Shown here piece by piece: positions 49,366 to 57,930 of a DNA stretch of 64,000 nucleotides. The notes beneath the pieces are model-generated. The model was not told the DNA's origin and ran no database searches. It was given only the letters and a program-made list of their open reading frames with translations. The stretch lies in NCBI GenBank assembly GCA_937920725.1, contig CALEUW010000010.1, positions 1-64,000 on the forward strand. Reading direction: 5' to 3'. Both the position numbers and the translations under genes were made by a program. Every line of letters starts with the position of its first letter. Position 1 is the first letter of the stretch. This DNA comes from UMGS1601 sp900553335. Its GTDB lineage: Bacteria; Bacillota; Clostridia; Oscillospirales; Ruminococcaceae.

Positions 49366-50058
49366 ATGATTTATTCACATGAAGTTGAAACAATGTGTCC
49401 GGTAGCTCAGGGCGTTGCACACGGTGCGGCTCCTATTCCGGAAGAAGCAAAATGGGTTAAAGCTAAGGAAATTAAAGATATTTCCGGCTTTACACACGGT
49501 ATCGGCTGGTGCGCACCTCAACAGGGCTGCTGCAAGCTTACATTGAATGTTAAAGAGGGCGTTATCCAAGAAGCTCTTGTTGAAACAATCGGCTGCTCAG
49601 GTATGACTCATTCCGCTGCTATGGCAAGTGAAATTCTGCCGGGAAGAACAATTCTCGAAGCTCTTAATACAGACCTCGTTTGTGATGCTATCAACACAGC
49701 TATGAGAGAGCTATTCCTCCAAATCGTTTACGGAAGAACGCAGAGTGCTTTCTCTGAGGACGGACTTACTATCGGCGCAGGTCTTGAGGATCTCGGAAAA
49801 GGACTCCGTTCACAGGTTGGTACAATGTACGGAACTCTTAAAAAGGGACCTCGTTATTTGGAGATGACAGACGGTTATGTAACCGGAATCGCGCTTAACG
49901 AAGATAATGAGATCATTGGATATAAGTTTATAAACTTTGGTAAGATGATGGACTTTATCAAGGCAGGCGATGATGCTAATACTGCATTTGAAAAGGCTCA
50001 AGGTCAATACGGTAGAGTTAACGACGCTGTTAAAATCGTTGACCCAAGAAAAGAATAG
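49366..50058 (+). CDS. NifU/IscU-like iron-sulfur scaffold domain protein
   Basis: This 230-residue protein contains the core of the NifU_N/IscU fold: KLTLNVKEGVIQEALVETIGCSGMTHSAAMASEILPGRTILEAL parallels the scaffold signature with its GC(G/S) cysteine and the 'A-S-x-x-x-G-[KR]-T-[IL]-x-E-A-L' helix. Further cysteines occur at MCPVAQ near the start and WCAPQQGCCKL near residue 50. The C-terminal 90 residues are not part of IscU. It is paired with the GGGtGRT gene 14 bp downstream. A role in iron-sulfur cluster handling is inferred; no cysteine desulfurase is nearby. Confidence 0.7.
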   Translation: MIYSHEVETMCPVAQGVAHGAAPIPEEAKWVKAKEIKDISGFTHGIGWCAPQQGCCKLTLNVKEGVIQEALVETIGCSGMTHSAAMASEILPGRTILEALNTDLVCDAINTAMRELFLQIVYGRTQSAFSEDGLTIGAGLEDLGKGLRSQVGTMYGTLKKGPRYLEMTDGYVTGIALNEDNEIIGYKFINFGKMMDFIKAGDDANTAFEKAQGQYGRVNDAVKIVDPRKE

Positions 50059-50072
50059 GGAGGATTTTTAAA

Positions 50073-51074
50073 ATGGCTTTATTTGAATCATATGAAAGAA
50101 GAGAAAAACAAATCCTTGCTGTTTTAGAGCAGTATGGTATCAAGTCTATTGAGGAATGTGCTGAGATCACAAAGGAAAAGGGACTTGACATCTACAAGCA
50201 GGTTGAGAGCATTCAGCCTATATGTTTTGAGAACGCTAAATGGGCATATACAGTAGGCTGTGCTATCGCTATTAAGAAAGGCTGCACAAAAGCTGCTGAC
50301 GCTGCTGCTGCAATCGGAGAGGGACTTCAGGCATTTTGTATTCCGGGTTCTGTTGCTGACCAGAGAAAGGTTGGACTCGGACACGGAAACCTCGGAAAAA
50401 TGCTTCTTGAAGAAGACACAAAGTGCTTCGCATTTTTGGCTGGCCACGAGTCATTTGCCGCTGCTGAGGGAGCGATCGGAATTGCTGAAAAGGCTAACAA
50501 GGTAAGAAAAGAACCTCTTAGAGTTATTCTTAACGGTCTTGGTAAGGACGCAGCTCAGATCATTGCAAGAATCAACGGATTTACATATGTTGAAACTGAG
50601 ATGGACTACTACACAGGAGAGGTTAAGGAAGTATTCCGCAAGGCTTACTCTGACGGACTTCGTTCAAAGGTAAACTGCTACGGCGCAAACGACGTAACAG
50701 AGGGCGTTGCTATCATGCACAAAGAGGGTGTTGACGTTTCCATCACCGGAAATTCTACTAACCCTACCCGTTTCCAGCACCCTGTTGCAGGAACATACAA
50801 AAAAGAATGTGTTGAACTCGGTAAGAAATACTTCTCTGTTGCTTCAGGCGGAGGAACAGGAAGAACTCTTCACCCTGACAACATGGCAGCTGGTCCTGCT
50901 TCATACGGTATGACAGACACAATGGGAAGAATGCATTCAGACGCACAGTTTGCAGGTTCTTCTTCAGTTCCGGCTCACGTTGAGATGATGGGACTTATCG
51001 GAATGGGTAACAACCCAATGGTTGGCGCTACCGTTGCTTGCGCTGTTGCAGTTGAAGAAGCGATGCGTAAATAG
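50073..51074 (+). CDS. GGGtGRT family protein
   Basis: This 333-residue soluble protein carries the family's namesake motif, SGGGTGRTLHPDN (near residue 270), together with GLGHGNLGKMLL and GHESFAAAEGAIGIAEKANKVR. The family (PF14057) is of unknown biochemical function and occurs almost always beside NifU-like genes in anaerobes, as here. GGGAGG precedes the ATG. The conserved Gly-rich loops suggest nucleotide or phosphate binding, which is inference. A strong hairpin terminator lies about 140 bp downstream. Confidence 0.85.
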   Translation: MALFESYERREKQILAVLEQYGIKSIEECAEITKEKGLDIYKQVESIQPICFENAKWAYTVGCAIAIKKGCTKAADAAAAIGEGLQAFCIPGSVADQRKVGLGHGNLGKMLLEEDTKCFAFLAGHESFAAAEGAIGIAEKANKVRKEPLRVILNGLGKDAAQIIARINGFTYVETEMDYYTGEVKEVFRKAYSDGLRSKVNCYGANDVTEGVAIMHKEGVDVSITGNSTNPTRFQHPVAGTYKKECVELGKKYFSVASGGGTGRTLHPDNMAAGPASYGMTDTMGRMHSDAQFAGSSSVPAHVEMMGLIGMGNNPMVGATVACAVAVEEAMRK

Positions 51075-51212
51075 TGACCGCTGCCGGTGGCAGGTTAAGG
51101 GAACTATTTAGGGGAAGAAATAAAGAGTATTTCGCAGGCGAATGCCAAGAAAGACGACTATATTTCTGACCGTATGGCAAAGATAGTTATCACAACTAAA
51201 AAACTAAACAAC

Positions 51213-51257
51213 AAATCCCGAATTTGCGGCAAACAACGCATTTTCGGGATTTTTTAT
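51213..51257 (+). terminator. Terminator of the NifU-like/GGGtGRT operon
   Basis: AAATCCCGAA (51213-51222) and TTCGGGATTT (51243-51252), with an inner TGCG/CGCA stem, are followed by six T. Confidence 0.85.
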
Positions 51258-51397
51258 ATTTTTGTAATTTTGTGTTTACTATGCATTGCCTTAAAGCGTT
51301 GCAAATGTGTGACGGCATTCGTGCGGAGTGTGATTCATCCCAATAATTCAGTATATTTTTTTAAATCTCTATAATACTGATCGTTTATGAACTCGCC
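51254..51397 (-). pseudogene. Decayed tyrosine recombinase (integrase) fragment
   Basis: On the minus strand, FINDQYYRDLKKYTELLG, then after a one-base frameshift MNHTPHECRHTFATL, matches the C-terminal catalytic region of phage/ICE tyrosine recombinases, where HxxRHTFAT is box II. A stop follows, then MHSKHKITKI resembling the usual ending (MGHxxxDITxxxY) in shortened form. The catalytic tyrosine is lost. It is a relic between the GGGtGRT gene and the GH30 gene. Confidence 0.6.
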
Positions 51398-51515
51398 GGT
51401 TTTCCTTCAAACCAAATTCATTGATATTTTGCTTATTCTTTCGCAAATAATACCAACAAAACGACAGGCATCCTCTTCGAAATAACCCGCTGTTTTTATA
51501 GAAGAATTTTCTATT
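51398..51515 (-). other. Short coding-like relic upstream of the integrase fragment
   Basis: On the minus strand a frame reads GYFEEDACRFVGIICERISKI and then stops. It resembles no family I can name, but it has a protein-like composition and directly precedes the integrase debris, so it may be part of the same lost element. Confidence 0.25.
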
Positions 51516-53252
51516 CTACCAAAGCGAGCTTACGCCCTTAGCATGTGAGTTTATGCGTCCTACATCAGCTGTAGTGATCCTGCCGTCTTTGTTTACATCG
51601 GCAATACCAAACTTTTTATCGCTCAGAAGCTTAACGCCCTTAGCGTGCGAATTTGCAAGACCTACATCAGCAGTTGTGATTTTTCCATCGCCGTTTATAT
51701 CACCAATTCCGTCATTGCTTACGCCGTTTACAACGAAAGTGGTAATCGAATTTGCTTTAACAGTTACATTAAGCTTTGAGTCCTTAACAGAAATTGGATC
51801 AAGCTTTGCCCAATTCTCTCCGCCTTTAAAATCTCCGCTTGTTCTTATAACATCTGCGGTAGTTCCGGATTGTGTAAACGCAGACAAATCATAGCTAACC
51901 TCTCTGTCAGTTTCTTTTGTATTGTATACAACAATTTTAAGCTGTTTGTCCTCTTCGTTAAATGCCGCTGTTGAATAGTAGTCTTCCGTTGAAATAAGTG
52001 TATCTCCCGGACGAATATATTTTGTATACTGACCAAAGCCGTAATATTTTTTAGTAATTACAACGCTTTCGGTATTCATATCTGCATAGCAAACTCCCCA
52101 GAATCCGTTTGTATCAATGTCATGCTGGTTTATTTCGTCAGGATCATATTTGTTATTCACGTCACAGTAAGAGCCTATTGCCTGCCACATGATCCATGCT
52201 GACGGCTGCAGCTCGTTCAAATCAGTAGTAATAATGGAAGCAAAGTTTAAAGCTGCTCCCATTTCTCCCGAATTGGTTCCCTTTGTACCGCCGTTGTCTG
52301 ATTCGCTCATCCACAGTCCTTTACTATTTTCCACGGCAAAATTTTTAAGTCTTGTTTCTGAGGCATTAGAGTATGTATGAGTGTTTATACGGTCAAGAAC
52401 ATTTAATGCGTCCTCAGACAATTTCCTTGATGAATCCCATGCGGCACCAGGATTTGTTTCATCACATCCTGACAGTGCAATATTACTGAGTCCGTATCTT
52501 TCCATAGCGGCTGCCATAGCCAAAACCATTGCTGACTGTTCCTCGCCCTTAAGAATAGAGCAGCCCTCCTGCTTTACGCCGTAATAACCGACATTCCATC
52601 CGTTAGACGGCTCGTTCATTGGTTCAACGCTGACTACGTTTATTCCTTCATCTACATAATGCTTTACAACTGTCGCCATATACTCGGCAAAGTCATCCAT
52701 TTTATCAATGGTAATATTGCTTGATATATTGTCTGTTGTACCCGAAGTACAACCACTTCTTGTCATAAAGTACGGCGCAGAATTTGAAAACATTTCAACA
52801 AGCATATCCGGACATTCTTTAATTGATTTCAAAAGTACGTTTCTCTGATTTTCATCCTGTGTAAAGTCGTAATCAAATTTACCGGTTTCTTCATTGTAAT
52901 TTGTCCAGTATCCCGGCATTTTAGAATCAGAACGTTTAATATGATCATGAGTAGGGTTGTCACCTCCGCCTACATTGTATCTTATGATGTTAAGACCAAG
53001 TCCGGTGTCAGCATTATACAATAATCTTGCTGCCTCATCACTTGTCTTTTCAGAACCGCCTATACGATTTCCATACCAGCAAAGACTTGTTCCCCAGCCT
53101 TCAAAAACTCCGTCGTTGATAGGCGAAGTATTTGCAGGATCAATCTTAACTGTGTCTACGGCTTTAGCGCTTACAACGCAAGGCACTGTAAATATTCCCG
53201 TTAATGACAAAACTAAAGCAGCACAAATTGCAGCTAATCTTTTAATTTTCAT
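51516..53252 (-). CDS. GH30 glycoside hydrolase with C-terminal dockerin
   Basis: This 578-residue secreted enzyme has a signal peptide (about 1-30, ending VVSAK). A GH30 catalytic domain follows, with the opening FEGWGTSLCWYGNRIGG, the acid/base Glu214 in PMNEPSNGW and the probable nucleophile Glu317 in LWMSESDNGG. A beta-sandwich (about 405-505) and a type I dockerin (about 516-578) with two calcium-binding GDINGDGKITTADVG-type repeats complete it. The catalytic domain most resembles endo-beta-1,6-galactanases of GH30, so arabinogalactan side chains are a likely target. The dockerin should plug it into a cellulosome scaffold not encoded here. An AraC regulator is next to it. Confidence 0.88.
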   Translation of the reverse strand: MKIKRLAAICAALVLSLTGIFTVPCVVSAKAVDTVKIDPANTSPINDGVFEGWGTSLCWYGNRIGGSEKTSDEAARLLYNADTGLGLNIIRYNVGGGDNPTHDHIKRSDSKMPGYWTNYNEETGKFDYDFTQDENQRNVLLKSIKECPDMLVEMFSNSAPYFMTRSGCTSGTTDNISSNITIDKMDDFAEYMATVVKHYVDEGINVVSVEPMNEPSNGWNVGYYGVKQEGCSILKGEEQSAMVLAMAAAMERYGLSNIALSGCDETNPGAAWDSSRKLSEDALNVLDRINTHTYSNASETRLKNFAVENSKGLWMSESDNGGTKGTNSGEMGAALNFASIITTDLNELQPSAWIMWQAIGSYCDVNNKYDPDEINQHDIDTNGFWGVCYADMNTESVVITKKYYGFGQYTKYIRPGDTLISTEDYYSTAAFNEEDKQLKIVVYNTKETDREVSYDLSAFTQSGTTADVIRTSGDFKGGENWAKLDPISVKDSKLNVTVKANSITTFVVNGVSNDGIGDINGDGKITTADVGLANSHAKGVKLLSDKKFGIADVNKDGRITTADVGRINSHAKGVSSLW

Positions 53253-53327
53253 AAGTTCATTCCTCCTTCAGCATAATTATAGCATTTTACGAAGAATGAA
53301 ACATATATAAAAATTGCTCTAAAACTA

Positions 53328-54134
53328 TTAATACTTGCTATTATTCGGCATTTGTTTTCTAAACTGTGCGGGTGTTATTCCATATTGCTGCTTAAACTTA
53401 TTTATCATATCGTTGACGCTTGAAAAACCGCACATTTCAGCTATTTCTGAGATTCTCGCATCCGAATCATGAAGCATATTATACGCTTTTGTTACCCTTG
53501 TCAGAGTAAGAAAGCTTTTAGGCGGCATTCCTGTCTGCTCTTTAAAAATATGAGTGAGATAATACTTGCTTATATAAAAGTTTTCTGCAATATCAGAAAT
53601 CTTAATAGGATATTTATAATTCTCCTGAATAAACCTCTGGACTTCAACAACAAGTTTATTTGGTTTTTGACTGTCGCCTATTGTTATTTTAAGACTTCTT
53701 ATAACGTCACTCAGCAAAAGCGTAACAGACGATACTATAACATCTTCGGATAATAAATTATTTGACATAATTTCAGCTTTTATAGAGCTTAAATACTTCT
53801 TTATATCCTCACCGGCTTCAACAATTAACGGCTTATTAGTTGAAAAGCCCATAACGACATTATAAATCAAATCCGAATAATAAGACCTCGTGTACGACCA
53901 AGGATTAAGAAAAATAAGCGTTCTGTCATAATAACGATGGTCCTTAACAACTATTTTGTGGGAAACACCTGCGGGAATTATATACATCATTTCCTCTGTC
54001 ACATCAAGCTCCTCATCACCGCACACAAGTGAAATATGTCCCTTTTTCAGATAAAGAATTTCGCACGATGTATGCTTATGCTCGGGAAAATCAGCAATAT
54101 CATCATAATCACAAAAATGCTCAATACAACTCAT
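53328..54134 (-). CDS. AraC family transcriptional regulator
   Basis: This 268-residue regulator has an N-terminal cupin ligand-binding domain (about 1-130: FPEHKHTSCEILYLKKGHISLVCGDEEL) and two C-terminal helix-turn-helix motifs (about 165-265: IKISDIAENFYISKYYLTHIFKEQTG, RISEIAEMCGFSSVNDMINKFKQQYGITPAQFRK). Such proteins sense sugars and switch on polysaccharide-use genes. It lies 75 bp upstream of the GH30-dockerin gene and on the same strand, so it probably controls it. Confidence 0.9.
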   Translation of the reverse strand: MSCIEHFCDYDDIADFPEHKHTSCEILYLKKGHISLVCGDEELDVTEEMMYIIPAGVSHKIVVKDHRYYDRTLIFLNPWSYTRSYYSDLIYNVVMGFSTNKPLIVEAGEDIKKYLSSIKAEIMSNNLLSEDVIVSSVTLLLSDVIRSLKITIGDSQKPNKLVVEVQRFIQENYKYPIKISDIAENFYISKYYLTHIFKEQTGMPPKSFLTLTRVTKAYNMLHDSDARISEIAEMCGFSSVNDMINKFKQQYGITPAQFRKQMPNNSKY

Positions 54135-54238
54135 TATTCACACCCCCATTTATATCAAAACTCATCTATAATTATATCATAACAGAGCTTTCATACTTTT
54201 TCAACCGGAAAATCAGCTGTTAAAGCTTGTAAAACAAA

Positions 54239-54275
54239 AACGAGCCTGCATCAAAGCAGGTTCGTCTTTTTGGTA
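54239..54275 (-). terminator. Terminator of the DUF1275 gene
   Basis: ACGAGCCTGC and GCAGGTTCGT form a 10-bp stem (one G-T pair) around ATCAAA. On the minus strand it is followed by TTTTTG. Confidence 0.75.
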
Positions 54276-54289
54276 TATTTAAGATAATG

Positions 54290-55006
54290 TTAATGTCCCC
54301 TTGGAACACGTTCCAGCATACCCTTTTCCTTTGTCAAATCAGCATGAAGCAAATCAATAAACACAATAAGCAGTAAAAGCGATGCTCCCCAAATTGCTTT
54401 GCCGAGAAAAAATCTGCACAAAACCATACCGATAGTTGAACCGGCGACAAACATCACCAGCATCTTTACATGATTGAGGCATCGGCTCAGATATGCTCTG
54501 TCGCCCTTTCTTATCCACTTTACAAAATGAATTCCAACCTGACGTACATGATTGGTGCAAAAAGTCGTAGCCATAGGGACTCCCTCCGCCTGACGGAAGG
54601 TATTGTACTGCATAGAGCACATAAAATTGATTGCTACCTGTGAAATCTGATACGGTGCGCTCTCAGGCACAAGTCCCAATAATAACGTCACCAGTATTTC
54701 AAGACCAATAAGCAATGTATCCCATCGAATTAATCCTGCTTTCTTAATAGAAATAGGCAAGGTTTCAGAAACTACAGCACCCAATCCATATGCAGTTATC
54801 GGAATCAAAAGATATGCCGCCTCTTTCCAGTTTCCATCACCCAGCGACATTCCGAATAGCACCAAATTTCCTGTTTGTGCGTTACAAAAAACACCGCCTC
54901 TTATCGCATATGTAAAAGCCCCCATCAATCCGCTGCTCATCATCAGCAGGCCAAATATCCAGCTTCTTTCACATTCCATAAAATCCTGATGCGGTTTCCC
55001 GGTCAA
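54290..55006 (-). CDS. YoaK/DUF1275 family membrane protein
   Basis: This protein of about 238 residues has five to six helices and the DUF1275 (YoaK) hallmarks SSGLMGAFTYAIRGGVFCNAQTGNLVLFGMSLG and FRQAEGVPMATTFCTNHVRQVG. The function of the family is unknown; transport has been suggested. Translation probably starts at TTG (55006), with AGAGGTG at a good distance; an earlier GTG at 55015 overlaps that site. It has its own terminator. Confidence 0.8.
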   Translation of the reverse strand: MTGKPHQDFMECERSWIFGLLMMSSGLMGAFTYAIRGGVFCNAQTGNLVLFGMSLGDGNWKEAAYLLIPITAYGLGAVVSETLPISIKKAGLIRWDTLLIGLEILVTLLLGLVPESAPYQISQVAINFMCSMQYNTFRQAEGVPMATTFCTNHVRQVGIHFVKWIRKGDRAYLSRCLNHVKMLVMFVAGSTIGMVLCRFFLGKAIWGASLLLLIVFIDLLHADLTKEKGMLERVPRGH

Positions 55007-55050
55007 TATAAACACCTCTTTTTTAATACAAAGCCATGCTATACAAACTA

Positions 55051-55086
55051 AAGGACGAACCCTTTGGGGATTCGCCCTTGTTTTTT
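55051..55086 (-). terminator. Terminator of pckG
   Basis: AAGGACGAACCC (55051-55062) and GGATTCGCCCTT (55068-55079) form a stem with a short loop, at the end of pckG. On the minus strand it is followed by a weak T-rich stretch (TAGTTTG). Confidence 0.7.
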
Positions 55087-55095
55087 GTAATTGTA

Positions 55096-56901
55096 TTACT
55101 TTCCGAGTCTTTCTTCAAGCTTATCAAGCTGCTTAATAAGCTCTTCAGGAATCTTACCGCCCTTATCAGCAATGTCTTCCTTGTAATACCTTCTCATCTC
55201 AGCGATTTCCTTGATCCAAAGATCCTTATCAACATCTAAAAGCTTGTCAAGGACTTCAGGTGTAACCTCATCCTCAATTCCCTCAAGATTGAGATCCTCA
55301 GGCTTTGGAATATAACCGATAGCAGTTTCCTCAGCGTCAACCTCTCCCTCACATCTCTTGATGATCCAGTCAAGAACTCTCATGTTATCTCCGAAACCAG
55401 GCCAAATGAAGTTTCCTTCTTCGTCCTGCTTAAACCAGTTTACATTAAAGATCTTAGGAGCTTTATCTCCGAGCTTTTCACCCATTTCAAGCCAGTGAGC
55501 CCAATAATCACCTACGTTATATCCGATGAACGGCTTCATAGCCATTGGATCGTGACGAAGCACACCTACTGCACCTGTTGCAGCAGCAGTTGTTTCAGAA
55601 GATACAGCTGATCCCATATAAGTTCCGTGTGTCCAATCAAATGACTGGTATACAAGCGGAGTGGTAGATGCTCTTCTTCCTCCGAAGATGATTGCAGAAA
55701 TCGGAACTCCCTGAGGATTGTTAAACTCAGGAGAAATGCAAGGACAGTTTACAGCAGGAGCTGTAAATCTTGAGTTCGGATGAGCAAGGTTATTTCCCTC
55801 AGCAATATACTCAGGTCCGTTTACCTTAGCGCCCTTCCACTCTGTTGCATTTACAGGCGGATTCTTATCGAGCTTCTCCCACCATACTGTCATATCGTCA
55901 TTATTTATACCAACGTTTGTGAAGATTGTATTCTTCTTTGTAGACTCAAGCGCATTGTGATTTGACTTATCGTTTGTTCCCGGAGCAACTCCGAAGAATC
56001 CGTTCTCAGGATTGATAGCGTAAAGACGTCCGTCCTCTCCCTGCTTCATCCAAGCGATATCATCGCCGACAGTCCAAACCTTATATCCCTTGTCTGTATA
56101 TGTTTTAGGAGGAATAAGCATTGCGAGGTTCGTCTTTCCGCAAGCTGACGGGAATGCAGCAGTAATATACTTAACCTCTCCGTTAGGCTTCTCAACACCG
56201 AGAATAAGCATATGCTCAGCCATCCAGCCCTCGTTCTTACCCTGGAATGAAGCGATTCTCAAAGCGAAACACTTTTTGCCGAGAAGCACATTTCCGCCGT
56301 AAGCAGAGTTAATTGACCAGATAGTGTTATCCTCCGGGAACTGAACTATATATCTGTTTTCAGGATCAACCTGAGCCTTTGAGTGAAGACCTCTTACAAA
56401 ATCGTTAGACTCATCTCCGAGATTATCAAAAGCCTTAGCACCCATTCTTGTCATAATATCCATGTTTAACACTACATAGATAGAGTCTGTGATCTCAACT
56501 CCAACCTTTGCCAAAGGAGAACCGATAGGTCCCATTGAATAAGGAATAACATACATTGTTCTTCCCTTCATAACTCCGTCATACATAGGAGTAAGCTTTG
56601 CATACATTTCCTCAGGATCACACCAGTTGTTTGTCGGACCTGCATCCTCCTTAGTCTTGGTACAGATAAACGTTCTGTCTTCAACTCTAGCTACGTCGTT
56701 AGGAAGAGTTCTGTGATAAAGACAGCCCGGAAGCTTTTCCTGATTGAGCTTTATCATCTCGCCTGTTTCACATGCTTCATCTCTAAGCGACTGAAGCTGT
56801 TCCTCACTTCCGTCAATCCAAACAACCTTATCAGGCTTTGTCAAAGCAATCATTTCCTCAACCCATGCGTTTACATTTGGGTTTTTTGTTAAACTTGCCA
56901 T
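55096..56901 (-). CDS. pckG: Phosphoenolpyruvate carboxykinase (GTP)
   Basis: This enzyme interconverts oxaloacetate and phosphoenolpyruvate with GTP/GDP. In rumen and gut anaerobes it often runs toward oxaloacetate, fixing CO2 on the way to succinate. The 601-residue protein has the kinase P-loop with catalytic cysteine, PSACGKTNLAM (251-261), VGDDIAWM, and FGGRRASTTPLVYQSFDW, which mark the GTP family rather than the ATP one. The start at 56901 is fixed by AAAGGAGC; a longer frame to 56919 is unlikely. It is monocistronic with a perfect promoter. Confidence 0.96.
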   Translation of the reverse strand: MASLTKNPNVNAWVEEMIALTKPDKVVWIDGSEEQLQSLRDEACETGEMIKLNQEKLPGCLYHRTLPNDVARVEDRTFICTKTKEDAGPTNNWCDPEEMYAKLTPMYDGVMKGRTMYVIPYSMGPIGSPLAKVGVEITDSIYVVLNMDIMTRMGAKAFDNLGDESNDFVRGLHSKAQVDPENRYIVQFPEDNTIWSINSAYGGNVLLGKKCFALRIASFQGKNEGWMAEHMLILGVEKPNGEVKYITAAFPSACGKTNLAMLIPPKTYTDKGYKVWTVGDDIAWMKQGEDGRLYAINPENGFFGVAPGTNDKSNHNALESTKKNTIFTNVGINNDDMTVWWEKLDKNPPVNATEWKGAKVNGPEYIAEGNNLAHPNSRFTAPAVNCPCISPEFNNPQGVPISAIIFGGRRASTTPLVYQSFDWTHGTYMGSAVSSETTAAATGAVGVLRHDPMAMKPFIGYNVGDYWAHWLEMGEKLGDKAPKIFNVNWFKQDEEGNFIWPGFGDNMRVLDWIIKRCEGEVDAEETAIGYIPKPEDLNLEGIEDEVTPEVLDKLLDVDKDLWIKEIAEMRRYYKEDIADKGGKIPEELIKQLDKLEERLGK

Positions 56902-56972
56902 TGTTTTTGCTCCTTTCATAACAAAAATGTTAAACAGTAAGTCTGAAAAAGACTAATACTTATACGAGTCTA

Positions 56973-57001
56973 ATTATACCCAATTTCCCTGATATTGTCA
57001 A
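56973..57001 (-). promoter_or_regulatory. Consensus promoter of pckG
   Basis: On the minus strand, TTGACA (56996-57001) and TATAAT (56973-56978) are both perfect, with a 17-bp spacer. This implies high expression. The rest of the 56902-57250 gap holds nothing else recognisable. Confidence 0.85.
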
Positions 57002-57173
57002 CGGTTTTTTCGTTAAATAATTAACAATAGCAAAATGAATTTTTGTGCAACTTTTTGTTTTCGGTTTGTTTACAAAAGTCAGTAATAAAAACCGCGGAAT
57101 ATCATATAATTTTTCATATAGATAAAACGCAAATTTTCTACAGTCTTAAATATTTTTCAAAATAAAATATTAT

Positions 57174-57202
57174 TTGACAAAATTCTCTGCGTCTAGTATA
57201 AT
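57174..57202 (+). promoter_or_regulatory. Consensus promoter of the SH3 protein gene
   Basis: TTGACA (57174-57179) and TATAAT (57197-57202) are both perfect, with a 17-bp spacer, about 48 bp ahead of the start codon. Confidence 0.85.
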
Positions 57203-57250
57203 GAAATTTAAGAAGAACGACAGAAAAAACAATAAGGAGAGCAAAGATTT

Positions 57251-57871
57251 ATGAATGACAATTCTAAAAAGAACAACAACCTAGGTCTTATAGTTTTTGT
57301 TGTTGTATTCGTAGTAGTAGTATTTATAATATTCTTTTTAATGAAAGCAGTTTTTTCGACTTCGACAAACTCTTCATCCAAAGGAACTACCGTTTCATTT
57401 CAAACAAAGCAGACTACTACAACAACTACTGTTTCACAAACCAATATCGAAAACGGAACAACAAATGCAAACGCCAATATAAATTCAAACGGAACCTACA
57501 ACACATATTATGAAATGACCGTAAGCTCAGAAGTAAATGTCCGCAGCGGCGCCAATTCGAGCTATGATCTTCTCGGAACACTTTCCGCAGGAACTACTGT
57601 TAAGGTAATCGGCGAAACAGGCGGTTGGTATCAAATAGATTATAATGGCAATTTAAACGCATATGTTTATTCATCATACCTGACTGGCGATAAGCCGTCA
57701 TTTACAACAACTCAGGCTTATAACTATGATTATAATAACGATTACAATAACAACTATAACGACTACAACAATTACAACAACGATTATAGCTATGATAACA
57801 ATAACAACGAAAATTATAACGATTATCAAAGCTATGATTATCAGTCGTATGATAACGGAAACGATTATTAA
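57251..57871 (+). CDS. Membrane-anchored SH3-domain protein with Asn/Tyr/Asp-rich tail
   Basis: This 206-residue protein starts with a polar Lys/Asn segment and one hydrophobic helix (about 14-36), then a Ser/Thr-rich linker (about 40-85). A bacterial SH3 domain (about 90-150: SSEVNVRSGANSSYDLLGTLSAGTTVKVIGETGGWYQIDY) follows. The tail of about 50 residues consists almost only of Asn, Tyr, Asp, Ser and Gln (YNYDYNNDYNNNYNDYNNY). SH3b domains bind cell-wall peptides. The tail may be an extended or sticky extracellular segment. AGGAG precedes the ATG. A perfect terminator follows. Confidence 0.8.
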   Translation: MNDNSKKNNNLGLIVFVVVFVVVVFIIFFLMKAVFSTSTNSSSKGTTVSFQTKQTTTTTTVSQTNIENGTTNANANINSNGTYNTYYEMTVSSEVNVRSGANSSYDLLGTLSAGTTVKVIGETGGWYQIDYNGNLNAYVYSSYLTGDKPSFTTTQAYNYDYNNDYNNNYNDYNNYNNDYSYDNNNNENYNDYQSYDYQSYDNGNDY

Positions 57872-57884
57872 GCTGAGTAGCAAA

Positions 57885-57930
57885 AAAGGTAACGACTGCA
57901 CAGACAAATTATCTGTGCAGTCGTTTTTTA
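57885..57930. terminator. Terminator between SH3 and rnr genes
   Basis: ACGACTGCACAGA and TCTGTGCAGTCGT form a perfect 13-bp stem with a 7-base loop, followed by seven T on the plus strand. It separates two convergent genes. Confidence 0.9.

Noticed and set aside
51174..51374. 66-codon plus-strand frame
   Set aside because: It contains the GGGtGRT operon terminator and lies antisense to the integrase relic.
57718..57868. Short tandem repeats resembling a CRISPR array
   Set aside because: Units are 3-9 bases, in frame with a protein and without spacers. No cas genes are present.
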